Positions 10,861 to 22,718 of a stretch of 64,000 nucleotides of DNA are shown here, one piece after another. The translations under genes and the position numbers were made by a program. The first letter of the stretch is position 1. Each line of letters opens with the position of its first letter. Source of the DNA: Talpa occidentalis (taxonomy: Eukaryota > Chordata > Mammalia > Eulipotyphla > Talpidae). Under the pieces are notes generated by a model. The model was not told the origin of the DNA, did not search any database, and saw only the letters and a program-made list of their open reading frames with translations. Where the stretch lies: the NCBI RefSeq assembly GCF_014898055.3, contig NW_023601433.1, positions 17,594,141-17,658,140 on the forward strand, read 5' to 3'.

Positions 10861-12098
10861 TGCTTATTTTAGACTGTTTAGGTTTTAACAATATAATGCA
10901 GAGTTATAATTTTCATACAATGCTGCCTCTTTGAGCAAACAGTCCTACCAGGCACTGAGGTCCTCCACCCCATGTGTTACAGGATAAGTAGCACAAAAAT
11001 CCTGTCATTCCTTTTAAGCTTTTAAGAAAGTCCTTCCATTAATATTAGTAACTAGTATTCTCGAAAGCTTTTGTCTGAAGGAATATATTAACAGTAATTT
11101 TTACAAAAGATGGTTGCCTTTATATACAGTCATCTCGAGATTGTATATGTATTTGCTTTGACTAGCCTCAGAAATTCAAGCAAGACAAAGTCACAGTAGA
11201 TGCATATACAAGCAGGTCACAGGGTTGTTTAACTCTAAGGCTACTGCTCAAAGGATGCAAAGGCAGTAGGATGTACCACCCAGAAGCAGCAAAAGGATAA
11301 ATACTCACCTACCCACAGTGAACCAACCTGGAGTTCCCAAGTGATGAAATTTATTTCACCATTAAAGCAAAAAACACACACAAAGTAAATCCAGTAAACA
11401 ACTCGCAGTTTAACCTAATAAACTCTGTCCAGGGCCTGACAGAGGATGCCTGAGGCATTGATTCTTTCCACCTTTTAAAAGAAAGAGTAAATATCACTTT
11501 AAAACTCATTTTATGAGATAGAAATTATCCCCTACTGAAGCTGTGAAAATGTATTAAAAATCTATCAGAAGATATTTCTCAAATCCATTCCTCATCATGG
11601 GTAGACCTTATGTGCATGCAGCATGCAGGCCATGGAGAATTTCTAAAGTACATCTGAGGGGAAGGAACACATTCGCAAAGACTCAGGACTTATGTGTCTG
11701 TCTTGTCTGTCCCACCTCAAGACGGGGTTCCCGGGGTCAGGGACTCCCTTGGCAACCTCACAGCCTCTGCACACAGAACACTCAGAGTCTTGCATGGAAT
11801 TTGAATAAAACAGGCACATAAGAGCGGAGTTCCAATTTTTAAATCAACAATAATTGTGAGTTCTCTTCATTTAGTATCTCTTAACTTCAAGTCAGGACTT
11901 CCCACGTAGAAGACTGGAAAAGTAATTTTACACAGCAGGGCCCTGGTTCCACAGAATTCTACAAGCACGAGGGTAGTGAAAATTCATCAAATCCAGAAAT
12001 ATTTGAGAAACTTTGATTCCAGGATACAGGAGACCAGCTCCCCTATCCTTTCATTCAAGAAGAAAAACAGAAGGTGACCAATAAAAAAGCTTGCAGGA
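10861..12098. other. unassigned
   Basis: No gene or repeat was recognised over about 1.2 kb. Small open frames (for example 74 codons at 11597-11821, plus) show no recognisable family or supporting splice context. Confidence 0.55.
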
Positions 12099-12320
12099 GG
12101 GCCTCTCTGGTGGCACAAGAGGTTAAGCACAGCACTGTGAAGCTATCCCCGGCCAGGGAGCTACCCACATGGCGCAGCCTGCTGCTCCCCTCAGCAGTGT
12201 ATTTCAATCAGTCTGCCTGTTCAGTTCCCCGCTCTGTCTCTGGTGAATCCTCTCACCACCACCCCTGCACCTCTGGCCTGTACCCCAGTTCTTATATGCA
12301 TAAATAAATAAATAAATCTT
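12099..12320 (+). mobile_element. tRNA-derived SINE, subfamily A, internally deleted
   Basis: The segment that normally carries the second half of the tRNA-like head, including the B box, is missing: 'gaagctatcc' joins directly to 'ccggccagggagc'. A second gap removes 'agacctctcctg'. TSDs 'aaaagcttgcagga' and 'aaaagcttatagga' mark a retroposition event. The deletions happened before or after insertion, and the copy can no longer drive pol III transcription by itself. Confidence 0.92.
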
Positions 12321-12486
12321 AAAAGCTTATAGGAACAAGGCCCTGTGAATTCTGATAGATAAGTCCCAGCTCCAGTGGATGTGGTTTACAAGGACCCAAG
12401 TTCCAACAGTAAGTCCTACATTTCCCTGTGAAGTTCCTCTCACAGATAGTGCAGCCCTAATCAAGAAGTCAGCTTGTGTCCAGAAT

Positions 12487-12557
12487 TGGGTTTTGGTTTT
12501 TGGGGGTGTTGGGTTTTGGGGTTTGTTTTGTTTTTGTTTTTGTTTTTTTGGTTTTTG
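12487..12557. repeat. T/G-rich low-complexity tract
   Basis: An irregular mixture of T runs and G runs ('ggggttttgttttg' type) has no fixed repeat unit. Confidence 0.85.
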
Positions 12558-12692
12558 GCAGCAGCTCAGTTTGTGTAACGAAATGATACTGATGAGATGA
12601 TAGCAGCTCCAAGAGAGATCAGAGGAAACTTGCTTGATGTCCCTACCATTCCTTTTGCTACTCTCCTCCTTCAGCCCCCTTTTGCATTGTAT

Positions 12693-12920
12693 TTTTTAAA
12701 AGATTTATTTATTTATACAAGAACCGGGGTAAAGGGCAGATTCGCAGGAGGGCGAGAGGATTCACCAGAGACAGAGGGGAGAACAGAACAGGTGAGACAG
12801 GAGAGGTCTGCCGGGCCATGTGGGACCCTCGCTGGCCGGCTGGGATCCAACCAGCACTACAGAGGCTGCGGACAGCTTCACAGAGCTGCGCTCCACCGCC
12901 TGCGCCACCAGGGGAGGCCC
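12693..12920 (-). mobile_element. tRNA-derived SINE, B-like, shortened
   Basis: The reverse-oriented copy has 'gagctgcgctccaccgcctgcgccaccaggggaggccc', in line with the subfamily B head. It lacks the stretch that usually carries 'gactgaaatacactgctgaggggagcagcggg', going straight from 'cagaacagg' to 'tgagacaggagagg'. A GTT microsatellite adjoins its 5' end. Confidence 0.9.
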
Positions 12921-12923
12921 TAC

Positions 12924-12924
12924 G

Positions 12925-12960
<36 letters not shown>
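12924..12960. repeat. (GTT)n microsatellite
   Basis: About twelve tandem GTT units lie immediately beyond the 5' end of the neighbouring SINE. The Gln or Cys runs in open frames here come only from this repeat. Confidence 0.95.
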
Positions 12961-13330
12961 TTCCATAAATAGAGGCAGCACGTTTAACCCACATCCTGGC
13001 CTACCAGGGAAACTCAGAAGCAACAGCCTTTGATCAAATCTATTTTATTATTATTGTTGCTCCTTTGCCAACAAGAGCATCTTCACTCCCATCAGACACT
13101 AGCAACAACCTCTTCATTCTCCCCACACAGGGTGAGAGACATCTGTTCCAGTGCTCATGCTTCTCTAGAATAGCCTAAACCCTGTATTCTAACATGACTT
13201 CTAAAACATAAAGCTTAACACTTTCTATTGGGTCATCCTGGAATCCATCGTAGGAAATGCTCGCAGTATGTCCATGGTATAGCTTTGAAAGTAAGGGGAC
13301 CCAACAAGTCCAAGGCTGATCACTTCTTTC
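12961..13330. other. unassigned
   Basis: This is a short spacer between two minus-strand SINEs. Nothing else was recognised. Confidence 0.55.
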
Positions 13331-13600
13331 TTTTTTTTTTTTAAAGATTTATTTATTTATGTGTACAAGAACTGGGGTACAGGCCCGAGATGCGGGGGGT
13401 GAGAGGATTCACTAGAGACAGAGTGGGGAACAGAACAGGCAGACTGACTGAAACACACTGCTGAGGGGAGCAGCGGGTGAGACAGGAGAGGTCTGCTGCG
13501 CCATGTGGGTAGCTCCCTGGCTGGAGATCGAACTCGTGCTGGAGAGGTTGCAGACAGCTTCACAGTGCTGTGCTTAACTCGTTGTGCCACCAGGGAGGCC
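13331..13600 (-). mobile_element. tRNA-derived SINE, subfamily A
   Basis: This is a full-length reverse copy from a T-run and 'aaagatttatttatttatg' to 'caccagggaggcc'. The B box is intact in complement ('agatcgaactcg'). TSD 'ctgatcacttctttc' on the left and 'ctgatcacttatttc' on the right differ at one base. Confidence 0.95.
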
Positions 13601-14384
13601 CTGATCACTTATTTCTGAATGAATAAATCTTTTGAATGATTGACCAAAGGACCCTTGTGATATCATGTGACATTATTCAACTCGTGAGCTGATAACTTGG
13701 CAAGGAGTGTGTGTGTGTGTGTGTGTGTGTGTAGATTGCAATACAAATGCTGGTTCCTTCCTACTACCTAGTTCTTGTTTCAGATCTTCTAATTCAAGAA
13801 ACAACCTTTATATTCTTCTGAATTTCATCAAGAGACTCAACTAAAGGGCACACCGCAAGATATTGACATGTGCCACATTTAATTAAAAAGGGTAGTGTTC
13901 CCTCAAATTTTCCCAAGGGTTGCGCATAGGTGAAAAGACAGCTGGGATCAGATTCTGATCTAAAATAGCAGAGTGGGGTTAATTTTGACATGTTTCTATA
14001 GATGACTCATTAAAACCTGTCAGAAAATAGGCAATATCTCAGCTGGAAATTTTCCCTCTTCCCTCTTCTTTATGATGTTAAGAATCATTTATGTTATTAT
14101 AAAATAATCCAATAGAGTCAACACACATTGGCAGCTCCCAGCATTCAAAGTATTTCTTATCTATTTTGTAAAGTGTCTCAATTCATATTATCTCCTGCAG
14201 ACAGAGGCTGCCTTTTTCTGCTTCAGGCTCCTAATCTGGGAATAGAATCCTTTCTTTATGCATCTGCCCCTCATGGGAAGCTTCGACTTTAAAATACATC
14301 ATGCCGTGGTTCTTTCTAACCCCAGCAATGCACACACTCCTGGTGCACCTAAGTTTCAATAAAACTATCTATCGAAATGGAATA
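13601..14384. other. unassigned; includes (GT)n at 13707-13732
   Basis: A pure 26-bp GT microsatellite lies at 13707-13732. The rest has no recognised gene or repeat. Confidence 0.6.
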
Positions 14385-14490
14385 AATCATCTCATTTCAT
14401 TCTTGCAACAACGCTGGGAGGTGGGCTGATGAGGAAGCCAAAGCTAGAATCTGCTAAAGGTCGAACACATGTTAGGTGACATAGGACAAA
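14385..14490 (-). mobile_element. MIR-like fragment
   Basis: The motif order 'catctcatttcattcttgcaacaac', 'gctgggaggt', 'gatgaggaagccaaag' resembles the antisense core of the ancient mammalian MIR element. The copy is short and diverged. Confidence 0.5.
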
Positions 14491-14661
14491 AGCATACGTT
14501 GCTAAGTCTTTCTTTTCACCCCCAGTGCATCCTGATTTAGTACTTAGCCAGTCAGTTACCTTAATATATCACAATTACTTCTCACATTAGTATATTTGAT
14601 ATCTCCTCATAGATTATCATTTCTCTGAGAACAGACTTTATATAAATAAAACACGTATATG

Positions 14662-14881
14662 GGGGCCTCCCTGGTGGTGCAAGGGGTTAAGGCGCAACCT
14701 ATGAAGTTATCTGCAGCCACTGCAGCACGAGTTCAATCCCCTGCCAGGGAGCTATCCACATGGCGTAGTAGAACTCAGTCTGCCTGTTCTGCTTCCCACT
14801 CTGTCTCTGGTGAATTCTTTTACCTTCCACACCTCTGGCCTGTACCCCAGTTCTTGTATGAATAAATAAATCTTTAAAAAA
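14662..14881 (+). mobile_element. tRNA-derived SINE, subfamily A, internally deleted
   Basis: The head is complete, but the body jumps from 'catggcgtagtagaa' to 'ctcagtctgcctg', losing about 50 bp that hold 'ctctcctg...ctcccctcagcagtgtattt'. TSDs are 'aacacgtatatg' and 'aacacatatatg'. The tail is 'gaataaataaatcttt'. Confidence 0.93.
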
Positions 14882-16368
14882 AGAACACATATATGTACAT
14901 TTATCTCAACCCAGTAATTCCTTACTCATTGCAAGGAGTATGGAAATTATAATTAATAAAAATAGCATACACCCCAATTAGTAATTTTTGAAAATTATCC
15001 AATGATGCTCCAAGAAAGGGTCATCTATAGCAGTGGTGTCTGGACACCCTCCATTCCCAACCTTCCAGCTCCAACACCAGTGGTTTTTCTTGCTCACTTT
15101 GTCTTTCTTAGACTATTGGCTTCCAATCCTAGAGTGACACTAGTCTAGCTTAGGCTGAGAGTTCAATATTTCAGCTTCATTTTTGGAATTTCCTAGGTCC
15201 CCTCAAAACCCCACCACAAGACTCAAGATTCAATGTTCCCTGTGGTTCCGCAGATAGGTAAAAAGTTCCAAGCGCAGATGAATTCAACCCAGCAGGCAAT
15301 TTCACCATCACTACAGCTACCAGGCACTGAAAGCTTTTGCTACTGAACTTAAATCTTCTAATGGGCTATTAAGTCAGGTTCAATCAGTAATTGCAATCAT
15401 CACAATGAAACTTTGGTTAAGTGATTTATTCCAGGGTTAATATCTGTACTTCTATGTTTCATTAAATATCATTCTTGTAGTATTTTTTTTAATTCACAAG
15501 TTATGTGCTTTCCTTCCACCAAATTCCTATCATGATCCAGTTGATTGACTTAGATTTTCCAACCAGCACCCAACAACATTTATGTATGTGGTTTAGTAGG
15601 AATGTGAGGTTCTTTTCATGTATTTCACATACATCCATTTTGCCATTTCGCACTAGGCAGTAAATAACTTGAAGGCAGGGACTGCATTTTTATTTTGTAT
15701 CTCCTTACAACAACCAACTCAGAACTCCATGTGGACTGGAATGTGTTTTCAAGAGAGACTGTTTAACTCAGTTATGTTATAGACCATGTTAAAATCTAAA
15801 CCAAAGATAACTGTGACTTACATAGGCCATAGAACAAAACAAAGATATTCCCTCTTTAGCAGTTGAACTCCAGGTGAGCAAATCTCCATGCAAGTCCTAT
15901 CGCTGTTATGTCTTCATTTCTTTATTAAGAGCATAGACATATACAGGATGCCCTTATAAACAGCCACCAGACCCCATCAGGAAAGATTTACCCAGAATGA
16001 CCAGCAAAAGAAATGAAAATTTCAGCCATTTTGTTCTAAGTGGTTTCAGGAGGCAGGATGGGATGGTAAAAATGTACCATTGGCTGCTACAGCCAGGTCT
16101 TATTTCTGAGACATTAAAGTGCAATATGAAGCCCACGCAAATGGGTCTGAGAACTAACCTGATCACCATGGATGGTAAGTTCCCATTTCCAGGACAGTCC
16201 TTCCAAGCTGCATTTCCTCTTCAATAGGACAGATGCTGGAGGCCAGAGCAGGTCAGTGTCATGCGCTCTGACAGTTTTTCCATGAATTGCATACTATCAA
16301 GATGGCAATAAAACCCGAAGTCTGCATTGTAAACATTATTATGTAACTGAGATTAAAATATGCAATCT
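14882..16368. other. unassigned; L2-like trace near 15.65-15.74 kb
   Basis: Around 15655-15740 the text 'aataacttgaaggcagggactgc...ttttgtatctccttac' resembles the 3' end of a LINE-2. The rest shows no gene or repeat that I recognise. Complementary open frames at 15954-16227 have no family signature. Confidence 0.45.
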
Positions 16369-16620
16369 GGGGGCTTCCCTGGTGGTGCAAGCTATCACCG
16401 GTCACTGCAGCCTGAGTTTGATCCCCCACCAGGAAGCTACCCTCATGGCACAGCAGCCTTCTCCTGGCTCACCAGCTGTTCCCTCAGCAGTGTATTTCAG
16501 TCTATTCACCTGTTCTGCACCTCACTCTGTCTCTGGTGAATCCTCTCAACCCCACACCTCTGGCCTACACCCCAGTTCCTATATGCATAAGCAAATAAAA
16601 TAAATCTTTAAAAAAAAAAT
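16369..16620 (+). mobile_element. tRNA-derived SINE, subfamily A, head deletion
   Basis: The head runs 'ggtggtgcaagctatcacc', so the 'ggggttaag...tatgaa' stretch is missing. The body is otherwise recognisable. TSDs are 'atatgcaatct' and 'acatgcaatct'. Confidence 0.92.
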
Positions 16621-17800
16621 ACATGCAATCTATTCTGCCAACTCTTTTTCCTTACTGAGGTGGCCTGGGTGTTTCTTGTGTGAGATGATTGTCAAGGCCA
16701 CATCTCAAAACTAGAACCATTAGAAGCTCATCACCTAAGTTTTCAGTCTAAAACCCTGTCATTTGCTTAGTTTTCAGTGTGGGATGAAGGCAGCCTATAC
16801 AGCTGTGAGCAATGATTCACTAGATGAAATAAAAGATGTAGTAAATCAACACTCAATACCTTTAGTAATAGGGATAAGAAAGTCACTTAATGTCATTTTG
16901 GCCAATAGCTTCCAAATTGTCATCTCCGTTGATTCAATCGGTCAACAAGGAGGAGCAGTTTGGATAACCCCCCCCCACCAAGTAAGTGGCAGATCCTAGA
17001 AACTGAACTTGAGACCCTCCCACATCCCTGCCTCTCCACCAGGAAAAGACAAAAAATCCTGCAGAACAGCCAGGCCCTTGGCACGCGCTTGGTCCTGTGT
17101 CACGAAGATTGCAAAAGCTGGGTTATTCTTCCTATTCCTCAGTATTTGTAATTTCATTCCAACCTGTCTGCTAACAAACAACTGATTTTTGGAAACTTCA
17201 TGATCTTGGTTGTGAAAACTCTGGAGTGTTAAAGAATTGTTGGTGTTTTGGTAATTGTTTTTACAGCATGTTGGGGCATGCCGCGTAATTTACTTCATAA
17301 ACATCCCAATGTGAACTTAATTAAGTTCTGGTGGGAAGTAACAATACTCTCAAGAAATAGATTATTAAGAAAACTGCAACCAACTTGGTTCTTGGCTCTC
17401 AAAACTGAGATTTAGATTACTATAAATATACTCAATTGTGCGTACTGCCAAATACTGTATTTCAGTGTTTGTTCATAAAATGTAATTTGAAATGCATGTA
17501 GGATGATACAGCCTTTCTGTAAAGGAAGTTATTATCTGTGATAAAAGCAGTTGTTGACATTAGAAATGCAGACGCAAGGATCCAGACGGGAAATTTAATA
17601 AAAGGCAAACAAACGTAGCGGGGAAAGGGGGGGTTAACAATATGGCAAAGCAAAGCCAGATGTGACTGCAAGTATCTGCCTACAGGCAAGGCTGGACTCC
17701 TCTCTTGCAGCAGGGCTGTCAGTGGTCACTAAAAGTAAAATATTTAGAAAAGGCCCTGATTAAGAAAAGGAAAGTGGACTATTCATGCATCCGTTAATTT
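16621..17800. other. unassigned
   Basis: No gene or repeat was recognised. A 78-codon plus-strand frame at 16763-16999 has a normal amino-acid mix but no start context, splice signals or family likeness that I can support. Confidence 0.55.
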
Positions 17801-18079
17801 TTTAAAAAAAAAAAAAAAGATTTATTTCATGCATACAAGAACTGGGGTGTAGACCGGAGGTGCGGGGGGGGGGGGTGGGGTGGTGAGAGTACTCACCAGA
17901 GAGAGCGGGGAGCAAAACAGGCAGATCTAGTGAAATACACTGCTGAGGGGAGCAGCGGGCAAGACAGGAGAGGTCTGCTGCACCATGTAGGTGGCTCCCT
18001 GGCCGGCCAGGGATTGAACTGGGTGCTGCAGTGTCTGGCAATAGCCTGATAGTGTTGTGCGGCCCCACCAGTGAGGGCT
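17801..18079 (-). mobile_element. tRNA-derived SINE, subfamily A, with G-run
   Basis: The reverse copy contains a G-rich expansion ('tgcgggggggggggggtggggt') at the position of the usual 'tgcggggggtgag', i.e. a slipped homopolymer. The 5' head is eroded ('gtgttgtgcggccccaccagtgagggc'). TSD 'gcatccgttaattt' (left) and 'gcatctgttgattt' (right). Confidence 0.93.
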
Positions 18080-19673
18080 GCATCTGTTGATTTCTAAGAA
18101 CCACTTCTTTTGATATCTAAAGTTAGAGTATAGATTTCCACATGGCCAGCCTTTCGTGTCCACACTTCCCTTAGGAAGTCTCCACTAGTCTGAACTCACT
18201 TTAATGATATTCCCTGTTGAGCTGCAAAGACCATGCTGTACGAACTGTACAACATGTTTTCCTGGGCTCAGATAATCTGTTAAAAGTTAGCTTCTTTAAA
18301 CAAAACCCTCTGGAAAGTTCTCCACATCCATGCTGTTTTCATTCTGGAAACCACCCTATGGATCACCAGGATCCTAGGAGACTCCATTCTTACCTTCCTG
18401 ATATTCACCAAAAGTGGTGGTGCTGTTTCAGGACAAAAGATTTTAGTATTGCCATTAAGACAAAAGTGTTTTTCAGCTTGTGTTTTACCCCAGGCTGTCT
18501 ACGGAAGTTCTCTCTTCTTAATGTCCAAAATAGAAACATGCCTATGCAAATAACAGAAAATCCCTGGATTTTCCAAAAGGAGGTCGTTAGGTACCAATTT
18601 CAATTTATCAGTGGACTCCAAGAGTTTATTTGAACTTGGCTGTCAGATTAGGGATTCGTTCTAAGACCCAGGAAGGATGCACTAAAATCATCAAAGGAAA
18701 GTCAAGTTTTCTGAGCTATTTTTAGTATGAGGGCAACCCTTCAAGCCAGAAGCTTTTGATAGTTCTCCAACCTTTGGCGCAATTTAGCAAACCACTCAAC
18801 AATAATGCTCTTTCAGGTTCTTAAATTCCTATCACTCCAGACAGCCCTTAACCTTGAGTATCACAACACCCTGTCTTTTCCTCCCTCACCTCCTAAGTAA
18901 ATTGCTGGAAGATTCAAATGTAATGGAACTAATGAGCATGAAAACTGTGAGTGGTGTGAAAATATTTGATATTGCCTCAAGCCCACAAAAATTCCTGAAG
19001 GAGGTAGCACCCAAGGATGTACACAGGACAGTGTAGAATAAAGGACTGCCCTTAAGTTCCACCATGACTTGCTAAATTTCCTGGATCTATCTGTTCAATA
19101 GGCCAGAAATATTTCTAATAATCTGATTCTCAACAGGAACAAAATTTTTCAAGTCTTGTCACAAATATATTTGAAAACAATAGCCACGTTAATAGAAATC
19201 ATGCTTGGAAAGATTTACCCAGGTTGTTTTAAGGCCATCTAGGCTAGAGAGTTTAAGAAAGATTAGACCCTGAAGGTTTTTTAACCAGCATCCAAGTGCT
19301 AATTGAGACCCATATCCTGTGGGTATCCAGTGTTGACACACTCAGTCTAAGGGCCATTTTCAGTCTCTGGGTGGAAATCCAGAACTGCATTCCAAACCTG
19401 GAAGCTCAGGCCAGGAGCTGTCTCACTACCAGCAATAACCCAGCTGCTGATAGGGGCTGGCAACTTCACAACAGCTAATACAAGTAGAGCCAACTGGTTA
19501 TGTTTTGACCAAATAATAACCTTAACTGGGTACTTTTAGAATGTGGGTATGAACACATTATCATCTCTTTTAAAAGTTTTTGAACCTATAGGATATTAAA
19601 GAAGTGGGTGTTTAAGAAGCTTTAGGAAAAAGCAGATCTTAATGCAAAACTCAACTTTAAAGATTCACATGAA
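18080..19673. other. unassigned; 138-codon open frame without support
   Basis: This is a 1.6-kb stretch with no recognised repeat. An open frame of 138 codons at 18217-18633 (plus) is rich in Phe, His and Cys, has no domain I recognise and no promoter or splice context. Chance or a decayed retrocopy cannot be separated by eye. Confidence 0.5.
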
Positions 19674-19942
19674 GGGCTTCCCTGGTGGTGCAAGGGGTTA
19701 ATCAACACAATCAAGCTATCCACAGCCACTGCAGCACAAGTTTGATCCCTGGCCAGGGAGCTACCCACATGGCACAGCAGACCTCCCCTGACTCACCTGC
19801 TGCTCCCCTCAACAGTGTATTTCAGTTAATCTACCTGTTCTGTTCCCCACTCTGTCTCTGGGTGAATCTTCTCACCACCACCCCCAGGCCTCTGGCCTGT
19901 ACCCCAGTTCTTGTATACATAAGTAAATAAATCTTAAAAAAA
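19674..19942 (+). mobile_element. tRNA-derived SINE, subfamily A
   Basis: A full-length copy begins 'gggcttccctggtggtgcaa', with the head partly altered after 'ggggtta'. TSDs are 'ttcacatgaa' and 'ctcacatgaa'. The tail is 'acataagtaaataaatctt'. Confidence 0.94.
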
Positions 19943-20420
19943 CTCACATGAATAAGCTTATATGTGATAACATTGTACCAGCTGTGATGCCAAAACAAGG
20001 TGGTTATGTGTACTAGTCAGTCTTTAATTCTGATGATCAGAATCCTTCCTTATTGTATCAGGAATACATAATATAAAATTCTAGGAAATACATATATGCA
20101 AAATGGAAAAACTATTGTCATTCCTAATCTTAGTACATACCTGGAGGTATCTATTTTGGTGTATGTCATTCAGTCCTTTATTCCTTGATTACTCAATTAT
20201 TTATTTAGTGACTATTATGGACCAGGGTCTATGTATATCCTTTCTGTCCTTTATCTACATATAAAATGCATATTTTTAAACACAGAATTATTTTCCACAT
20301 AAGATTTAACCTGATTTTTACCAAATAATATATCAAGAATATTTTGTTGCATCCTCTATTTTACGCCAAATGAATATATATCTTACCATCAAATGTAAAG
20401 ATGTATCATGGCTTTTTTTT
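19943..20420 (-). other. AT-rich; possible old L1 3' fragment
   Basis: Between about 20020 and 20400 the sequence ('ggtgtatgtcattcagtcc', 'tacatataaaatgcatattttt', 'caagaatattttgttgc') has the flavour of an old antisense LINE 3' region. The match is from memory and weak. Confidence 0.3.
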
Positions 20421-20687
20421 TTAAAGATATATTTATTTATTTATACAAGCACTGGGTACAGTCAGAAGCGCGGGAGGGTGAGAGAATTCACCAGAGCCAG
20501 AGCGGGGAGCAGAACAGGCAGAGGGACTTAAACACACTGCTGAGGAGAGCAGCAGGCGGCAGGAGAGGTCTGCTCGCCATGCGCCATGCGGGACCCTCAC
20601 CTGCAGCTGGGGATCAAACCAGTGCTGCAGAAATTGCAGGCAGCTTCGCAGCCCAGCGCTCACCCGCTGCGCCACCAGGGGAGGCCC
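20421..20687 (-). mobile_element. tRNA-derived SINE, subfamily B, young, exact 17-bp TSD
   Basis: B-type diagnostics are 'cactgggtacagtcagaagcgcggg', 'ccagagccagagcggggagcag' and 'gcccagcgctcacccgctgcgcc' (short blocks). The TSD 'tatcatggctttttttt' is identical on both sides (20404-20420 and 20688-20704). High CpG retention and a perfect TSD suggest recent insertion. Confidence 0.96.
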
Positions 20688-20704
20688 TATCATGGCTTTT
20701 TTTT

Positions 20705-21275
20705 AAAAACAGTCATTGTTAAGCATATGCCTTTCATGTAGTTACATAAAGTACTATGTTATGTGGGAAATTTTACACATATCTATGATGGTTTTAGCAT
20801 GATAAACTCTTATAGATAGCTCTTTTATATCAAAGAACAATTGTTTTAGGACTTTCCTAACTTATTGCCAAATTAATCATCATTATATTTTACATTTCAT
20901 CAACAAAGGTGATTTCTCATACTCTTCTAAAGACTGATCTCTGAAAAAAAGTTGCTTATTTCCTAGGTAAAAGGGACACATTGGTTTGACTTACAGTGGT
21001 TTTGACTATTAAGAAAATTGAAATTTTTCTCATTTGGCTAGATTGTTGCCTCAATCAACAACAACAAAAAAATTTATTGATTGCCTACTAGTTACTAGAC
21101 CAATTCTAAACACTGAGAAAGATAAATGGTTTGCAAATTATGTAAATAATAATGGAACACCAAGAGATATAACATGAAGAAATCAAGACTTAGAAGAGAC
21201 AACCATTTTAAGAACTATTATATGAAAAATAATTTAGACTGGATACAATTTTTCTTCTTGAAATCTCTCTTTTTT
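20705..21275. other. unassigned AT-rich; MIR/L2-like trace
   Basis: Near 21073-21130 'tttattgattgcctactagttactagaccaattctaaacactgag' resembles an antisense MIR/L2 motif. The rest has no recognisable content. Confidence 0.4.
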
Positions 21276-21677
21276 TAAAGATTTATTTATTTGTGCATAC
21301 AAGAACTGGGGTACAGCTTCGTCAAGTCTGCCTGTTCTGTTCCCTGCTCTGGCTCTGGTGAATTCTCTCACCCTCCCGCGCTTCTGACTGTACCCAGTGC
21401 TTGTATAAATAAATAAATAAATCTTAAAAAAAAAAAAAAAAACAAGAACTGGGGTACAGGCCAGAGGCGTAGGGGGTGAGAGGATTCACCAGAGACAGAG
21501 TGGGAAGCAGAAAAGGCAGATCGACTGAAATACACTGTTGAGGGGAGCAGCGGGTGAGTCAGGAGAGGTCTGCTGCACCATATGGGTAGCTCCCTGGCCG
21601 GGGATCAAACTCATACCGCAGTGGCTATGGATAGCTTCATAGGTTGCATCTAACCCCTTGCGCTACCAGGGAGGTCC
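21276..21677 (-). mobile_element. subfamily A SINE interrupted by a B SINE
   Basis: A reverse-oriented A copy is broken just inside its tail end by a plus-strand B copy, then continues as 'acaagaactggggtacaggccagagg'. The outer TSD is 'gaaatctctctttttt' (left) and 'gaaatctctatttttt' (right). Removing the inner element restores a continuous A SINE. Confidence 0.93.
21316..21441 (+). mobile_element. 5'-truncated subfamily B SINE nested in an A SINE
   Basis: Only the 3' half is present, starting at 'gcttcgtcaagtctgcctg' and ending in 'cttgtataaataaataaataaatctt' plus A's. A 17-bp repeat, 'acaagaactggggtaca', lies exactly on both sides (21299-21315 and 21442-21458), taken from the host SINE. It shows that B copies kept moving after A copies were in place. 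Confidence 0.93.
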
Positions 21678-21715
21678 GAAATCTCTATTTTTTTAATCAT
21701 GTTGTTTCGTATATA

Positions 21716-21943
21716 CAGTTGACCCTGAACAATCCAGCCAAAATTTGCCTATATATGAATTTAGCCACCCCTCCTACATTTGAAGCTGGGCAACCCTTCT
21801 ACATTGGGATTTCAGCATCCAGGCATTCAACCAATTGGCATCTACATTTGGTTGACTCATGAATGCAGAACCTGGGGATTGAAAAAAATCCTGTATAAAT
21901 GAGCCCAAGCAATTCCAGTTCATCTTGCTCAAGGATCAACTAT
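21716..21943. mobile_element. MER2-like (Tigger family) DNA transposon
   Basis: It starts 'cagttgaccctgaacaatcc' and ends 'gctcaaggatcaactata', the imperfect inverted ends typical of MER2/Tigger2-type elements, flanked by TA. The interior keeps 'acctggggattg' and 'ttttgaaaaaaatcc'-like blocks. It is non-autonomous, with no transposase coding capacity. Confidence 0.75.
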
Positions 21944-22003
21944 ACTATATACTATGTACAAAAGAAAGCATACACTTACATGTATATTTTAAAGAATAAT
22001 TTA

Positions 22004-22270
22004 GGGCCTCCTTAGTGGCCTAGGAGTTAAGTCTCAGTGTTATCACCATGAAGACCCACTGCAAAGGCCTGAGTTAGATCCCCAGCCAGGGAACTAACCC
22101 ACATGGCACAGCAGACCTTGCCTGTCTAGCCCATTGCTCCCCTCAGCCGCGTATTTCAGTAAATCCACCTGTTCTGCTCCCCACTGTGTCTCTGGTCAAT
22201 TGTCTCACCCACCACACCTCTGGCCTGCACCCCATATCCTCTGCAAAACTAAACAAAATCTTTCCCCCAA
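22004..22270 (+). mobile_element. tRNA-derived SINE, subfamily A, diverged, exact TSD
   Basis: The body is diverged ('cagccgcgtatttcag', 'tgtctctggtcaattgtctcacc') and the tail reads 'ctgcaaaactaaacaaaatc' instead of the AATAAAT repeat. Even so, 13-bp TSDs 'aaagaataattta' are identical. Confidence 0.9.
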
Positions 22271-22718
22271 AAAGAATAATTTAAAAATAAATGGAAGTAT
22301 GTAGCCAGTTCTAGAAACATAGATGACTGATTACCCTGAATGCCTCCATTTAAACACATTCCTCTTCTTCCTTCTCAGAGGTGACTACTGAACTTTAAAT
22401 AAATAGCTCCTAGATGTTCTTTATAAATTTTACCAGATGTGAATTTATCGCTGAATAACATTGTCAAGATTTACCTGTTTTTAATATGTAAATTCTTTTG
22501 CAATTTAGTTGTTTGTTTTGATCTGGTATCTGCATATGCTATGTTTTGACTTGATCTGTTTCCAATCGTATAAAGTCCAATCCTATTACTCAGTGTATAC
22601 CAATATACTTATCCATCCTGGCATCAGTGAACATTAAAGTTGTTTTCTTCTCAGAGTTATCCAAGTAATTATACTATCAGTTATTTTATATGTGTCTTGA
22701 TTAAAAAGTGCAAGTGTT

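Noticed and set aside
12709..13023. Frame with a poly-glutamine stretch
   Set aside because: The Gln run is the (GTT)n microsatellite read on the minus strand and the rest is SINE sequence.
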